Below are positions 12,625-24,227 of a stretch of 64,000 nucleotides of DNA, one piece after another. Under the pieces are notes generated by a model. It did no database searches. It was not told the DNA's origin and saw nothing but the letters and a program-made list of their open reading frames with translations. A program made the translations under genes and the position numbers. Each line of letters starts with the position of its first letter. Position 1 is the stretch's first letter. The stretch comes from Monosporascus cannonballus (Eukaryota > Ascomycota > Sordariomycetes > Xylariales): the NCBI GenBank assembly GCA_004154925.1, contig QJNS01000178.1:1-64000 (forward strand), read 5' to 3'.

Positions 12625-13110
12625 TTTTCTTGTAACGGATTCGAACCAAATAGCTGCGTTTCCGGTAAGTTATCTAATTGCAAATTCGATTCATATAATA
12701 GGCGCAACTAATCAAATAGAAAAATACCTACAATATGTTCGGCATTAAGTTAAAAACAGTTATAACTTAATCGAAATTCCGTTAAAAAGTTCTAGCTTAA
12801 AAGGTTTGAAAACCTTTTTTAATTCCTTAATAAAGTTCAGTTAAATAACCTAACTTATTCGAAAAGGCTTTTTAATTTCGGGAGCTTTTCTTTTTTCTTT
12901 AAACTTTTTATAAGCGGCTTAAAAAGTCGTCGTAAGATTATTATTATCTTTTTCAAGCTAAAAAATACGTTCGTTTAAGACATCCAAACGTCGAAAAACT
13001 TCTTCGCGAAAAAGGCGAAGTTTCTTTTTTTCTTTTTCGGATTCTATTTTAATATCCGGGTAATCAAAAACCTGGTAAATAAACTATTCGGGCTGTTTGC
13101 TAATAAACAT
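12625..13110 (-). pseudogene. Gag N-terminal part, element A
   Basis: An ATG at 13108-13110 (minus strand) opens a frame beginning MFISKQPE. It continues with a Lys/Glu-rich segment (IESEKEKKKLRLFREEVF) and a heptad-like stretch (DVLNERIF, then LEKDNNNLTT). Further on it reads FIKELKKVFKPFKLE and ends near TGNAAIWFESVT. This is a typical retrotransposon capsid layout: coiled coil, then capsid. Stops are TAA/TAG at glutamine-like positions. The start lies 58 bp inside the 5' LTR edge, so the leader is short. Element D starts with the nearly identical MFINKQ and element B with IFTNK, its ATG having changed to ATA. Confidence 0.85.
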
Positions 13111-13167
13111 AATATTAATCGATATTACTTAAAGTTTAACGATATTATTAAATAAAAATTTGCAACG

Positions 13168-13558
13168 TATAACGGCTAAAGGGTTTAACCAATTATTAAA
13201 CCTTAATCGTACGGATTTATATTAACAGGAATATCGTAAGAATTTAAGCAATAAATATAATAATCGTATTACATCTCGTAATACCAAAAATACCTCAAAT
13301 AACAAATTATTATTGCAAATAATTAATATTAATAAGTATTAAAAACAAAGGTTATCTAAATTATGGAAATAATAAATATTTTATACTTGATTTTTTCAAT
13401 CTGTCGGTCCTGGCTCTATAAGCTTTACGATCGATCCTGTCGAACCTGGATTTATAGGCTCTACGATCGATCCTGTCGAGCCATTACGTGACTTGACCCA
13501 CATGGCTTAGTTGTTTATTGCGACCGTTTCCGAGGCCGCAACTTGTCAGGTCATAACA
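13168..13558 (-). repeat. 5' LTR of element A
   Basis: This 391-bp LTR starts on the coding strand with TGTTATGACCTGACAAG and ends CCGTTATA. It contains the 36-bp tandem pair from 13409. It is less mutated than the left LTR: several CA dinucleotides here are TA at 6682-7072. No convincing tRNA primer-binding site is visible just inside it. Confidence 0.95.
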
Positions 13559-13563
13559 TTATA

Positions 13564-16500
13564 TTACAGGCAGCAATAAGCTATATTATATTTACGTAAT
13601 ATAACGTTATTTTTATTATCGTACAATTTATATTTAAGTTTTGAACGTTTCAAATTATATTATAATTAATTATTATGATAAAAACTTTCGTACGGTAAAT
13701 AATTATTTTTAATATTATTAATATCGCTATTTAATTTCCGTTTAAATTTCGATTGTTTTTAAAAGTACTGCTTAAAACGGTTTTTGAATTTAATACCGAT
13801 AATTAGAAGTTAATCGACGAATTCGAAAAGGCTCGTACTGCAAGTACCTAGTACGAATATTTCGACGTGGTTAATATCGGTTATCGATTTAACGTTTTTC
13901 GTAAAGCCGAATTGGCCCTAAATACGATTATTATTCAAAAATATCATTTCCTTAAGATATTAAAAGTTGATATCTGATCGTCCGTTATAGTTACGAAAAT
14001 TTAGTTTTAATGTCATTTTATAAATTTGTAAATTTAATGTTTTTATAAATATTATAATCCTTTTCTTATTATTTTGCAATTGATTTCGGATTAAGCGTAA
14101 TTTTAGAGTACTTTTATCAGTATGGCGATTTTCGAAAGCCGTTATATTGTTACGTTTTTTGTTTACGAATATTTTCAGTCCGGGTTTAGATATTTTAAAA
14201 AAGATTTAATACTTATTAATAATTATAATTAAAAAACGGCTTTACCTAGTAAGATTATTATTAAATTTCAATACGTTAAATATTTTAAAAACGGCGCCTT
14301 TTTTTATTAATAATAAATTGTATTCCGATTAATTAGGCTCTACTTTTCGTGAAGAATAAAACGGTTTAAATCTTTTTCGGGTTTTACGCTTAACAAATTT
14401 AATAAACGTACCCGTTTTTATTATCGTATATTTTCCGATTATTTTTAACATTATTATATTAGTTTTCTTAATTCGTTATTAAAAGTTAATTAATATAAGA
14501 CTTTACAGTTAAACGTGTAATCTTATTTTCTAAATAAAAGTTCAATTTTTTTATGTTATTTATCGGTTTTCGACCGATATATAATAAATTAATTATTTGC
14601 TGAAACCTTTAAAGTAATTATGTAATTAAATAATATTTTAACGTTTATATTTTAACTTTGCTTAAAAATATTTTTCGTAATTTTATAATTATTTGGCGAT
14701 TAATTTCCGATCGGATTATTCTTGCTTTACGGTTTTTAGATCGTTTTATATATATATATATATATATTTAATTGTTTTTTTATAATGTTATAATATATTG
14801 GCTATAAATTCGAAATGCGTTTGGAATTTTTACATATTTTATTGGGCGGGCAACGTTTTATTTAATTAAATATTCGCGTTAGGTTTAGTTATTTCGATAA
14901 CGAACAACATTTTTTATTACTTATTTTTCTTATTTTTGTTCCAGCTTTAATAGCGTCGTTTAAGTATTACCTGATATATAATTATATTACGGTTTTAATA
15001 AAAATATCGGGACTATATTATATATTTATTAGTATTTTAGAAAAACAATTATTTTCCACCTCTGGGAATTTATTCGTTTTTTAATCGTAATCCGGATTTA
15101 AGTAAATACAAGTTTTTTATTTTTAAACTTTTAATTTTTAATTAATAAAATTATTTATTGTTTTAATTAAAGGGTTATAACCGTATGGTATTAATTATAA
15201 TATTTCTTTTAGGTTGCCGTTGTTTTTTTAAATATTCGTATATTATTTAACGAATAGCCGTCATTTTTTCCAAACGTTTTTAAATCTCTAAAATCTATTC
15301 TTTAAAACTTTGTAAAAAATATTTTATCATTTTTAAATAATATTTATATAAAGTTTCGAACGGAAGGCGGCCGGTAAAAACATTTCGTATATTGTTTTAT
15401 GCGAATTCCGTATTTTGCAATAATTATATTTAATTATTATAATATTTATTAACGTAATTACAGAAATAATATTTTAGGATTTAATAAATGCGTTCCGTTT
15501 GCTTTTCGATTTGCGGATAGTAAATGGTCGATATTTGCCGTTTTATCTTTTGCTTTTATAAAATTTCGCTTAAAATTAATTCCTTAATAACTTTTTTTTA
15601 TCGTTAATAATTTTAGCTAGCGTATCGAATTTGTGTCTAACCTTATTATAAAGCAATTAAGCTAATTCGGCTGCGGCCAAAGTTTTAACTATAAGGATAA
15701 ATAATTTTAATTCGTAAAGCGATAAACAATTACCAGGATTACGTCGTACTTTAGCCCATTTAAACTGAGATTTTTAGAAAACCTTGTAATAATTTTTAAT
15801 GAAATATTTTAGAAAGATTATTTAGATAACGGTAAGAGCGGTAAGTATCTATATAATTTATAGCGTAGCTTTGTTCTAATTTGCCAATTTAGATATTACT
15901 TAATATAATTTCGAATATCGTTCGTTATATCTTCCTAATAAAATGTTTGAATTATTAGTTACAGCGTATCAATATTTTTTTAAATATATTGTTTTCGAAT
16001 TATTATAATATTAATTAATTAATTATTGTCGTATAACGTTTCATTATAAAATTACGAATTTATCTTAATAATATAAAAGCTTATTTCGATTTGGAAAATA
16101 TCTTTTTTTCCGACTTAGTATTTAATTATCTGTATTAACTTTATAATATTTAAGTTTTTAGTTTATAATTTACGAATTTAATCGTAAAATTATTGGAAAA
16201 CTTTCAGCTTTAATACTCTTTTGTTTTTGGCCAGTTTTTTCGCTAAAGAACGTAAAACGTACTGATTATAAATAATAACTTTGATATTAGTTTTGTTTTT
16301 TTTTTAAAGTTTTCGAAATCCGATCGGTATACGATTGTAATTTGTAATTGCAGTTATTTAATTTTTAATTGTATCATTATTGTGATTCGTATTTATATTG
16401 TTATTCGCAAGCAATAAGTTCGGCGGATATATAATTTCTTTCTTTTTTTAAAAAGCTTTTTAAAATTATATAACGAAAGTTTTCCGTTTTTTCGACGCGG

Positions 16501-17079
16501 ATAATAATTATTTAAGTTTCCGCTACTTAAAATCTATTTAGAAATTTTGTAATAAACGAATTTTGCGTTATTTCTATAAGGTTTTTTGCCTTTTTATAAT
16601 GCTTTAAGTTGCGTTATATATTTACAACCGTTTTCCGTACTGTTTCCGACATATTATTCGTAAGTTCGAATTTATTAGATAATATAAAAATTACGTTTTT
16701 ATATGCGATTTTCCTTAATATGGAATCAGGGCATTTAAATAATTTATCCGCCGAGTTGACGGCGCTCCATTAATATTAAATCTTAAAATCAAATTACGCA
16801 AAACGGTAAATTTATTAGGTTAATATTTTTTAAGATTACGCGCCGGCTTTTTCATTATGTTTTGTTAACGCCATATAATCAGTAAATATTAGGGAATATT
16901 TTCCCGTATTTTTAAAATATTATTTTTAATATTTTAAGTTTTTTATTATTGTTAATAACTTTTATTATTTTGTAGTTTACTGCGTTTCGATGGGACTTAG
17001 TTTTCGCAATTAATATACGCTTAGGCGTTAATGCTTTTCACAGTTTTGTAAAAGTATTTTTAATATAGTTTGTATCGAG
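13564..17079 (-). pseudogene. element C pol downstream part (RNase H to integrase region)
   Basis: This stretch belongs to element C by position, between its reverse transcriptase and the insertion point of A. On the minus strand, the usual Gypsy junction between reverse transcriptase and RNase H is faintly legible near 17090-17250 (KKGA, then KAFRNLK-like words). Integrase should occupy about 14.5-16.5 kb, but its zinc-binding and DDE residues could not be traced. A TA-dinucleotide run lies at 14744-14768. Short coding-like words occur throughout, all heavily mutated. Confidence 0.55.
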
Positions 17080-17459
17080 ACATTTATTTTAACCTTGGTA
17101 TTTTTGGCGTTATCTTAATATCGGAAAATAATCGCGGACTAAAAAGTGTTTTTTAAATTTCGGAAGCTTTTTTTTAATTTTTTTAAGTTATTGGAATTTT
17201 GTTATTTTACTTTTACTCTGCGCCCTTTTTTAGGAACCTAATAATAAGTTCGGTAATACGTAAATAATAGACGATAAATTTCTGATAGAAATTTACAAAT
17301 CCTAAAAATATTTAAATATTATAAATTTATTTTAAATTGGCCATATTTCGACAATATAGACCCGTTGGCGGTTTATTTCCAAATTATCGGTATTAATTAT
17401 AAATCCTAGAAATTTTAAATTCTTTTTTTAAAAAAAGTTCGTATTTAGACATTTTCGCA

Positions 17460-17885
17460 AATAGTTAGTTAATATTATAATAATCGTTCGTAAACTAATT
17501 AAAATTACTTCGTATATTTTATTTGTTATCTGAATAAATAATTATATTATTTAATTATATTACGTATATATAATTAATTAATTTAATTAAAACCATGTAT
17601 ATATAGGTCTAAAATATAGCCGGCGTGTAAATAAAGCCAAATAATATAACCGTATATTTAAATTATCCGTACCGCGTTCGAAAAACAGTTTTTTTATTAA
17701 TCGCCCTTTTTAATTCTAATACGATAAAAAATATTCTTAAAATCAATTTTCGAAAATACTTTCGCTAATTTTAAGCGATCTTTTATTTTTGCAATTAAAG
17801 GTAAAGGGTATCGGTTTTTTATTATTACCCGATTTAACCCCTTATAATTAACGTATAATAGGAAATTGCCGTCCTTTTTAAGCAC
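17460..17885 (-). pseudogene. Gypsy reverse transcriptase, element C
   Basis: Minus-strand 17697-17885 is an open stretch of 62 codons that carries the conserved start of Gypsy reverse transcriptase: LKKDG, YVNYKGLN, KNRYPLPLI, then KVFSKIDFKN and RIRIKKGD. The next conserved block, normally YLDDIIIYS, is at 17522-17560. It survives as IIIYSDNK, while the catalytic Asp codons have been lost. The enzyme would copy the element's RNA into DNA inside virus-like particles. It is dead here. Residue choice differs from element A (KGLN and KIDFKN), so C belongs to a different Gypsy lineage. Confidence 0.92.
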
Positions 17886-18799
17886 GAATAATACTGATAT
17901 CTTTATATCCGTTTTTAAGTAACGTATTCGTTTTGCTTTTAGGTTTTTTCGGATATATTTTTCGAATACTTTCCGTTAAGCTTCCGAAATGAGGTAAATT
18001 AGGCGAAATGAGGATGTTTTTCTTAAGATTAAGTTTATTATATATTTTGCTCTTAATAACTAAAGGAACTTTTTCCTTACTTTTTCGGAATATATTTATC
18101 GGAAGCTTTTTAAATACATAGGAAAATTAGCTATGTTTTAGCTTTATTATTCTCTAAATCTTTAAATATTTAATTCGTTAATTAAATTTACTATATTAAC
18201 AATATATATTTGCGTATCGGAAAAAGTTAGGTTTGCGATTTCTTATCCGTCGACGTTTTATAATAATCTATATAATTATTAATATATAACTACGTCTAAA
18301 AAACGTTTAACTTACTTAATTCTAGTTTAAATAATAAGAGATTAAACGTTTCCTAGTTACGGCATATTATTAAATAAATTTATTTAAATTTTCGTTCGTT
18401 TTCGTTATTGTTTGTTGTATTAAAAGAAATTTCGTAAACCTTATAATATTTAATATACGTATCGTTAACAGCGATAAAACCCGGAAGATATTCGGAAATT
18501 AATCGGAAATTAAATTTTCTTGCTAATTTTCTCCTTATAATATTTGTGCTTCGGTATCTATATTTATTTGTACTGCTATATCGCCCGTATTTTTTTAATA
18601 AATGCCCTTTTTTAAAACGCGGTTTTATTCCGACGGTTTTGTAATTATTAGCCTAAATAGACTAGACGTATCCGTTTATTCCGGTTTTTTTTGGGTTCAC
18701 GTTTGGAGATTAATTTAATTTATCGTTATATATTATAACGTTTTATACGGGTTTCGAAAGCCGGTTTCCGTCTAGCCGAGATAATAGAATTTTTATATC

Positions 18800-19700
18800 C
18801 TTTTTAGGTTTATAATTTGCGTTTTTGTACTTTAGCTTTTTACAAATATAATATTTAAATAAGCTTTTATAAAAATTAAGAATATTAGATCGTATACATT
18901 TATTCCGATCCGAATTAAATTGGCGAGTATTTGCTTTCCGAATATAAGAACGTTTGCGGTTTTTATTGCCTTTACGGAACGCCTTTAATTTGCTTTGGAG
19001 ATCTTTTTTCTCAAAAGCGTTAAAATAAGATCGTTTATCCTTGTTAATATCTTTAACGAAAGATAATCGATTTTTTTTTCGCCTTTTTCCAAGCGTTTTA
19101 ATAACGTTTTATCTTATTTGTTACATTATTTATTTGTTTCAGTTTAACTTTTTTTCGTCACAAAATATTTCGTAACTTTAATATTAATTTGTAAAAATAA
19201 TTCAAAGCAAAAAGTTTATTATTCCGATTATTTTCCCGGTTAAAGATATTTGCAAATTTTATTTTATAAACCAAAAGTTTTTATTTAACGTAAAAGGTTA
19301 ACGGCAATTAATCGAATTACTATCGTTATTCTATATATTATTGTTTATTTTCCTTATTGCAAAGGTTCAAATTTATTTAATATGTCTTTATAAAAATCTA
19401 TAAATGTTTTAATTTTAAATTATTTTTTCGTATTTAAAATAATTAAGCATAACGCGGTATAAGCGTTAAGCGTTCGTAATAAAAACGTTTATATAACCCA
19501 TCGTCTATTAAGTATAAGTAAAGGTATTTTGTTCTGGCTTTTCGACATAAGTTTCCATAATAGCTTTTATTTAATTTTTTTTTAAGCGACGTACGTTCGA
19601 AAATTTTCGAGTAATTATAACGTAATATTCGTTTATCGTCTTTCGATTTTTGCAACGATATTGTAATTAATTTATAAAATTTTATTTTCTCAACTTATAT
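18800..19700 (-). pseudogene. element C Gag remnant (probable)
   Basis: This lies upstream of pol on the coding strand, where Gag is expected. Near 18820-18870 the minus strand reads YYICKKLKYKNANYKPKK. If the Tyr residues are mutated Cys, the spacing fits a CCHC zinc knuckle. At 19443-19655 an open minus-strand frame (70 codons) gives an ordinary charged protein sequence (KSKDDKRILRYNYSKIFERT) consistent with a capsid region, though not diagnostic. Both pieces are broken by stops. Confidence 0.45.
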
Positions 19701-20106
19701 TAATATTTGTTATTCGGCTAGCTCTTGGAATAATTTCGAATATCATTTATTTTATTAACAATTAATTGCTAAAATTGAATTATTATGAAAAGGTTTATTA
19801 TTTCCTCATTTCAAATTTCGAGACGCAGTTGTTATATTATATCTGTTTTCGGACCTTTTAGTTAACGGTTATCGGGGCGTACTTTTTATATATATATAAG
19901 GTAATTCGGGATCTCGAGAATTATAATCCTTTGTCTGTTAAAATTTCGTTATAAGCTTTTTCGCTTATTTCTATAATATAATCGATTATTCGTTAGTTAG
20001 ATTTTAATCGGCGGTTTTTTCGATTAATAACTTAGGTTCGTTTATAATTAGCAAGGGTTGTTTTTAATAATTATTACGTTACTGTTTATAGTAAAAATAC
20101 AAGAAT

Positions 20107-20313
20107 TATAAAATAATAAATAATTATAAACTGAGGTAAAGTAATTTCCGATTAATCGTAAAGCAGATTTCAGGAAATAAATGTATTAAATTATTTCTAT
20201 CTGGCATTTCTTATTAGGTATCAGATGGTGGATTTATATTAGTAAATGGGTCGGTAACTAATCGGTAGCTGGTCGGCTACTAGCTTTATTCTTATAAGGG
20301 CTGTATTCATATA
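20107..20313 (-). repeat. right (5') LTR of element C
   Basis: This 207-bp repeat is paired with 6006-6212. Its first 20 bases (TATAAAATAATAAATAATTA) differ from the left copy (TGTAAGATAATGAACAGCTC) mostly by G-to-A and C-to-T changes, a clear RIP pattern. The coding-strand start is at 20313. Confidence 0.85.
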
Positions 20314-23300
20314 AAGTATTTATGAATTTCAGTCTTAAATTAAAGTTTTCCATTTTTATCGTGCAATTATTATTAAATTTTCGGAATACATATTGGTTTA
20401 TTTAAAACTTATATCTTTATTATCAAACTTAAAACGTATTAATTTAATACAATAATTTAAAAACTTTTATATTTTTATTTTGTTCATAATTCGACATTTA
20501 AACGGTAAGTTTATATTATATTAACCTTTAAGTTATTTTAGCGTTTCTTTTAGTAATAACCGTTATTTCAACCTTTTTGCCGTGTTTATTATATATAAAA
20601 ATACTAGCACACGAGTTTTTTTAAATTTATTTAAAAGTATTTTATAATTATATCAGAAAGATGTAGTACTATCTTAATATAGACTTTCGTTATTTCAATC
20701 CTTTTAATCTTATATTTTTTAAAACATACAATTATTAAAACGCTTAATATAGTTTTAATAAATTAATATACCTAATTTTTTTTGCTGTAGAAAACAAAGA
20801 AATGATTAAATATTTAATATTGTTAAATACTGTACTATTTAATCGGAGTTTTTAATAAATATAAGAATTAAATCTTAGTAATCAATTAACATAAATATAT
20901 AATCCGGCTATCGGCTTAGTTCGTAAACTAAATTACCTTTTTTAATTAATATTATATTTGCAAATAAAATTAAAAGAATTAGTATATGTATTAAAAAATA
21001 AATTTTAAAAATATATAGCGCCGATAATGTAATTGTACGTGGTAGTATTTAATAGCTTAGAAAAATAAAATTATTTATTTAATATCTTTTAAACATTAAT
21101 ATTGATATTCTTAATATTTTAGAATAACTAATAACTTTTAAAAATTTACTTTTTACTTCATTTTAATATCGAAAAACCTTCTTAATTAAAAATAGTTAGG
21201 TATTAATTTAACTTGTAAATTTCCAATAACCTACCGGGTACTGTTTTGAAAATTGTACTAATTCTTATACGAATATATTTCGTAAACTTTTAATATTAAA
21301 ATATAATTATAATTCAACAATAACGTGTTAGTTTTTCGAAGTTCTTGCTTCGACTGTTTTTCTTTAATAAATTGGTAACAAAAATAGTAATTTTGAAATA
21401 ATAAATAAGCAACTTTTTATAAGAATTAATAAATCGTAAAACTAGTTAAATATTATATATTAATTTAGAGGTTTTTTTTGTTTTAAATTCTATTAAGTGT
21501 TTAAAGGATTATTTTTTTTTCAATTTTAATAATCATTTTTAAAATCGAAATTTTAGTACGAAAAATTTGGTTTTTAATAATTTAATAAATAATCATTAAT
21601 TATATAACTCTTTATAAATTTACTGTAAATATTTGGTATATTTTCTCTTTTGTTTTCTAAAGAATTATAATGTTATATAAATAAACGATATAAATTTAAA
21701 AAGTTATAAAAACGTTTATAAGTCCGCACGGTATTATTGAATATTTTAATTATTTGTAGGTTATTGGAACAATAAAAATTTATTAATAGGTTTTTTTTAT
21801 TTCATATTTCACAACACGTATTTCGTAAATTTAATTTTAAAAATTCTTAATAAATTCTAATCGATTTATAGTATTAAAAATCAAAAATCCTAAATTTCAG
21901 TATTTAATATTAATGCGATATAACGATCGATAATTAATATATAACTGTAACGTATCGTTTTTTAAATATAAATTAATTAATATCCGTAATTTTAATCTTT
22001 TAATTCGTTTTATATTTAAACGTTTATGAATATATTCTCAGAACTTCGTCATAATTTTAATAATATAAAATTAAATTTTAAATCGGTAATCTTCTTAATA
22101 TACAATTTATTATACATTGGATTTTCGAAAATATATCACATATCATCGCCTTTTTTGCAATATACGTTTTGAAATTCTTTTAAGTATTTCGATAATTTTA
22201 AGAGTTTAACAATACCGTTTTTATTAAGTTGGAATATATATAAATTAATTTGAAATCTGATAAAATTAATAATATAAATATATTTACTGTCAAAGGTTAG
22301 ATTTGCAAGCTTTTTATTATGGCTTTTTCTAAAATATTATATATATACTTATGTTTTACAATATTTACTGATATATATAATATTTTTATCTTCAGTTAAA
22401 TTAAAACTGAATTAATTACTAATCAGTTATACTAAATTGTAAAATAAATATATCGACATTATTTAAGGTTTTATCGTTTATTTGTTATTTTCGGTTTTAA
22501 TATCGAAAATGTTACCATTTTTGGTAAAAGACTTTTTTATTTTTATTAATATAAGATAGTAATAACACTAAAACGGAATTTATATTTTCTATATATATAT
22601 ATGTAATAAATATTTATTCTTCTTTATTTTAAATCTATTTATATAATAATTACGGATTTATAATTTTTATTAAAAATAATAATTGGTTTTTAACGGCAAT
22701 TTAATTTTATTCTTTTAGCTGTTATATAGCCGAAGTAAGTTAAATATATACGAATTTATTTCGTAATATATCTTTTAATTTATTCCAATTTTTAAAATCT
22801 TTAATGTTGTATACGTTAACGAATTATGAATTTCTATCGGTATATCGTCGTTTTTAAGATAGAAAAACAATTTACTGTTACACATTGTCTAATATATATA
22901 ATTAAATATATTTGTTTTTCCTAACTTTAATAAATCAAAATATACTAATTCTTTTAAAAAAATCGATAATATTTCTAATCGAATAAATTGATTTTAACCG
23001 AAACCTATTCGGCGACACCAAAATCTCTTTCGGAAATCTCTTTTCCTTACTAAAATCGGATATCGTTAGATATATTCTTTTTTTAAAACTATTACTTTAG
23101 AATATTATTATATGTAGGCCTTTTTCTTTTTATGTTGTAACCCATGATATTTAGTTTTAATATTATATAATTTATATGCAGTTCGTTTCCCTTATAATAT
23201 GGAATAATTGTTTAAGAACAATTTTCTATTTAAATATTTTAATTTGTAAAAGTTTTTATAAACGGTAATAAATTAATGTGCTAAATTAAAATATCGGGTT

Positions 23301-24041
23301 TTAATATTATATATAGCGTTTTCAATTTTTAATAACTAAATTCTTTAGACTATTAAACAGTTTATCGGCAATTTATCATTTTATTGTAATTTTTAAAAGT
23401 ATTTTAAAGGTTTAAATTTCGTATTTTAAATCGAAATAACCATTTTACGAAAAACTATATATTTTTTATAATAACGTTTTCCGCCGGTTTTTACATATTA
23501 TTACGATATGTTTACTATTTCGATTATAAATTCTTTTATTTTATTTAAAACTTAGCAAATGTACAATATATTTAATAATCCGGACTTTTCGATTTGTTTT
23601 TAATTTTTCTAAGTAATATAGTATACATTGTTTTTCTTTTGTAGTGAAAACTATTCATTAAATATTTGCTCGAAATATTTTATAAACTTCGAAATTTCTG
23701 TATATATTATTAAGAATATTAATTCGTAATAATTTCGATTAGATAAAAATATTTTATTTATCGTATTTCGTTTATATAATGGAATCTGTTTGCTTCTGTC
23801 TTTTTTCGAATATTATGCCTTTTTATCACATTTTGTCGTAAACACCTAAAGCCTTATTGTTAAAAATACATTATATATTTAACAGTAAAGTCGATTCGTA
23901 CCGTTTTTAAAGTATTATAAAATTACGCTTAAGTATATTTTCGGATTTCAATATTTCGGCCGTTTAATTTGTTTTATCATTTTATATATAATTCATTATT
24001 ACCGTTTTGATTCGAAAATGCGCTAATCTGTTTTTGCTGAT
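20314..24041. other. eroded AT-rich stretch with minus-strand coding traces
   Basis: No repeat edges were found. Between about 23.4 and 24.0 kb the minus strand shows long runs that read as protein if TAA/TAG are taken as mutated glutamine, for example KALGVYDKM and KRYESTLLLNI. I cannot place them in a family. Most likely this is another old mobile element without surviving ends. Confidence 0.4.
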
Positions 24042-24227
24042 TGTTACACTCTCTCTGTCTTGAGAGACAGCTCCTTCTCGCTTTTTCTTCCGTTGAGATA
24101 CAACGTCTCATGATGTCCTATAACGTTTCCAGGTAGGAGATCAGGACCATATGTAAATAGACTGACTCAGACTTCCAGAAACTATTGCTTTTAGAGGATC
24201 ATGAATACATTAGGATTTGCTTTGACA
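24042..24227. repeat. GC-normal island, possible solo LTR
   Basis: This 186-bp block stands out because it is not A/T-biased and keeps CpA and TpG. It begins TGTTACACTC and ends TTTGACA, i.e. TG...CA. It contains a perfect hairpin CTGTCT-TGAG-AGACAG at 24055-24070 and a second short inverted pair (TGAGA...TCTCA near 24095-24112). The flanks CTGAT and AAATT are not a duplication. It could be a young or single-copy solo LTR fragment that escaped RIP, or a host-sequence remnant. Confidence 0.5.

Larger units (their letters stand above)
6682..13558 (-). mobile_element. complete Gypsy LTR retrotransposon A, nested in C
   Basis: Two 391-bp LTRs (6682-7072 and 13168-13558) bound this element, flanked by a perfect 5-bp target duplication TTATA at 6677-6681 and 13559-13563. 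On the minus strand the LTR starts TGTTATGACC and ends CCGTTATA or CCATTATA; the final TA is readily explained as a RIP-changed CA. Gag starts near 13110, and reverse transcriptase with YFDD lies near 9890. A purine tract precedes the 3' LTR, so the transcript runs right to left. Total length is 6877 bp, normal for Gypsy. Frames are full of TAA/TAG stops. Element B at 56.7-60.2 kb is a second copy of the same family. Confidence 0.95.
6006..20313 (-). mobile_element. Gypsy LTR retrotransposon C, split by nested element A
   Basis: Two direct repeats of exactly 207 bp (6006-6212 and 20107-20313) bracket the element. Between them lies minus-strand Gypsy pol sequence: a clear reverse-transcriptase block at 17697-17885, the IIIYSDNK segment at 17522-17545 and the start of RNase H near 17080-17250. 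Element A (6682-13558) sits inside it. Without A the element would be about 7.4 kb, normal for Gypsy. The two LTRs line up base for base, and differences are mostly G-to-A or C-to-T. The flanks (AAATC on the left, AAGTA on the right) do not form a target duplication, so a rearrangement or mutated site is possible. All coding frames are broken. Confidence 0.82.

Noticed and set aside
13140..13167. tRNA primer-binding site inside the 5' LTR of element A
   Set aside because: The bases after the LTR on the coding strand (CGTTGCAAATTTTTATTT) do not resemble a known tRNA 3' end, and B differs at several positions. No call made.
14744..14768. TA-dinucleotide runs (also near 22589 and 40150) as functional sites
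   Set aside because: Simple repeats of this length are expected in sequence of this composition.
24055..24070. Hairpin read as a transcription terminator
   Set aside because: It has no T-run after the stem, no upstream gene, and a eukaryotic setting.
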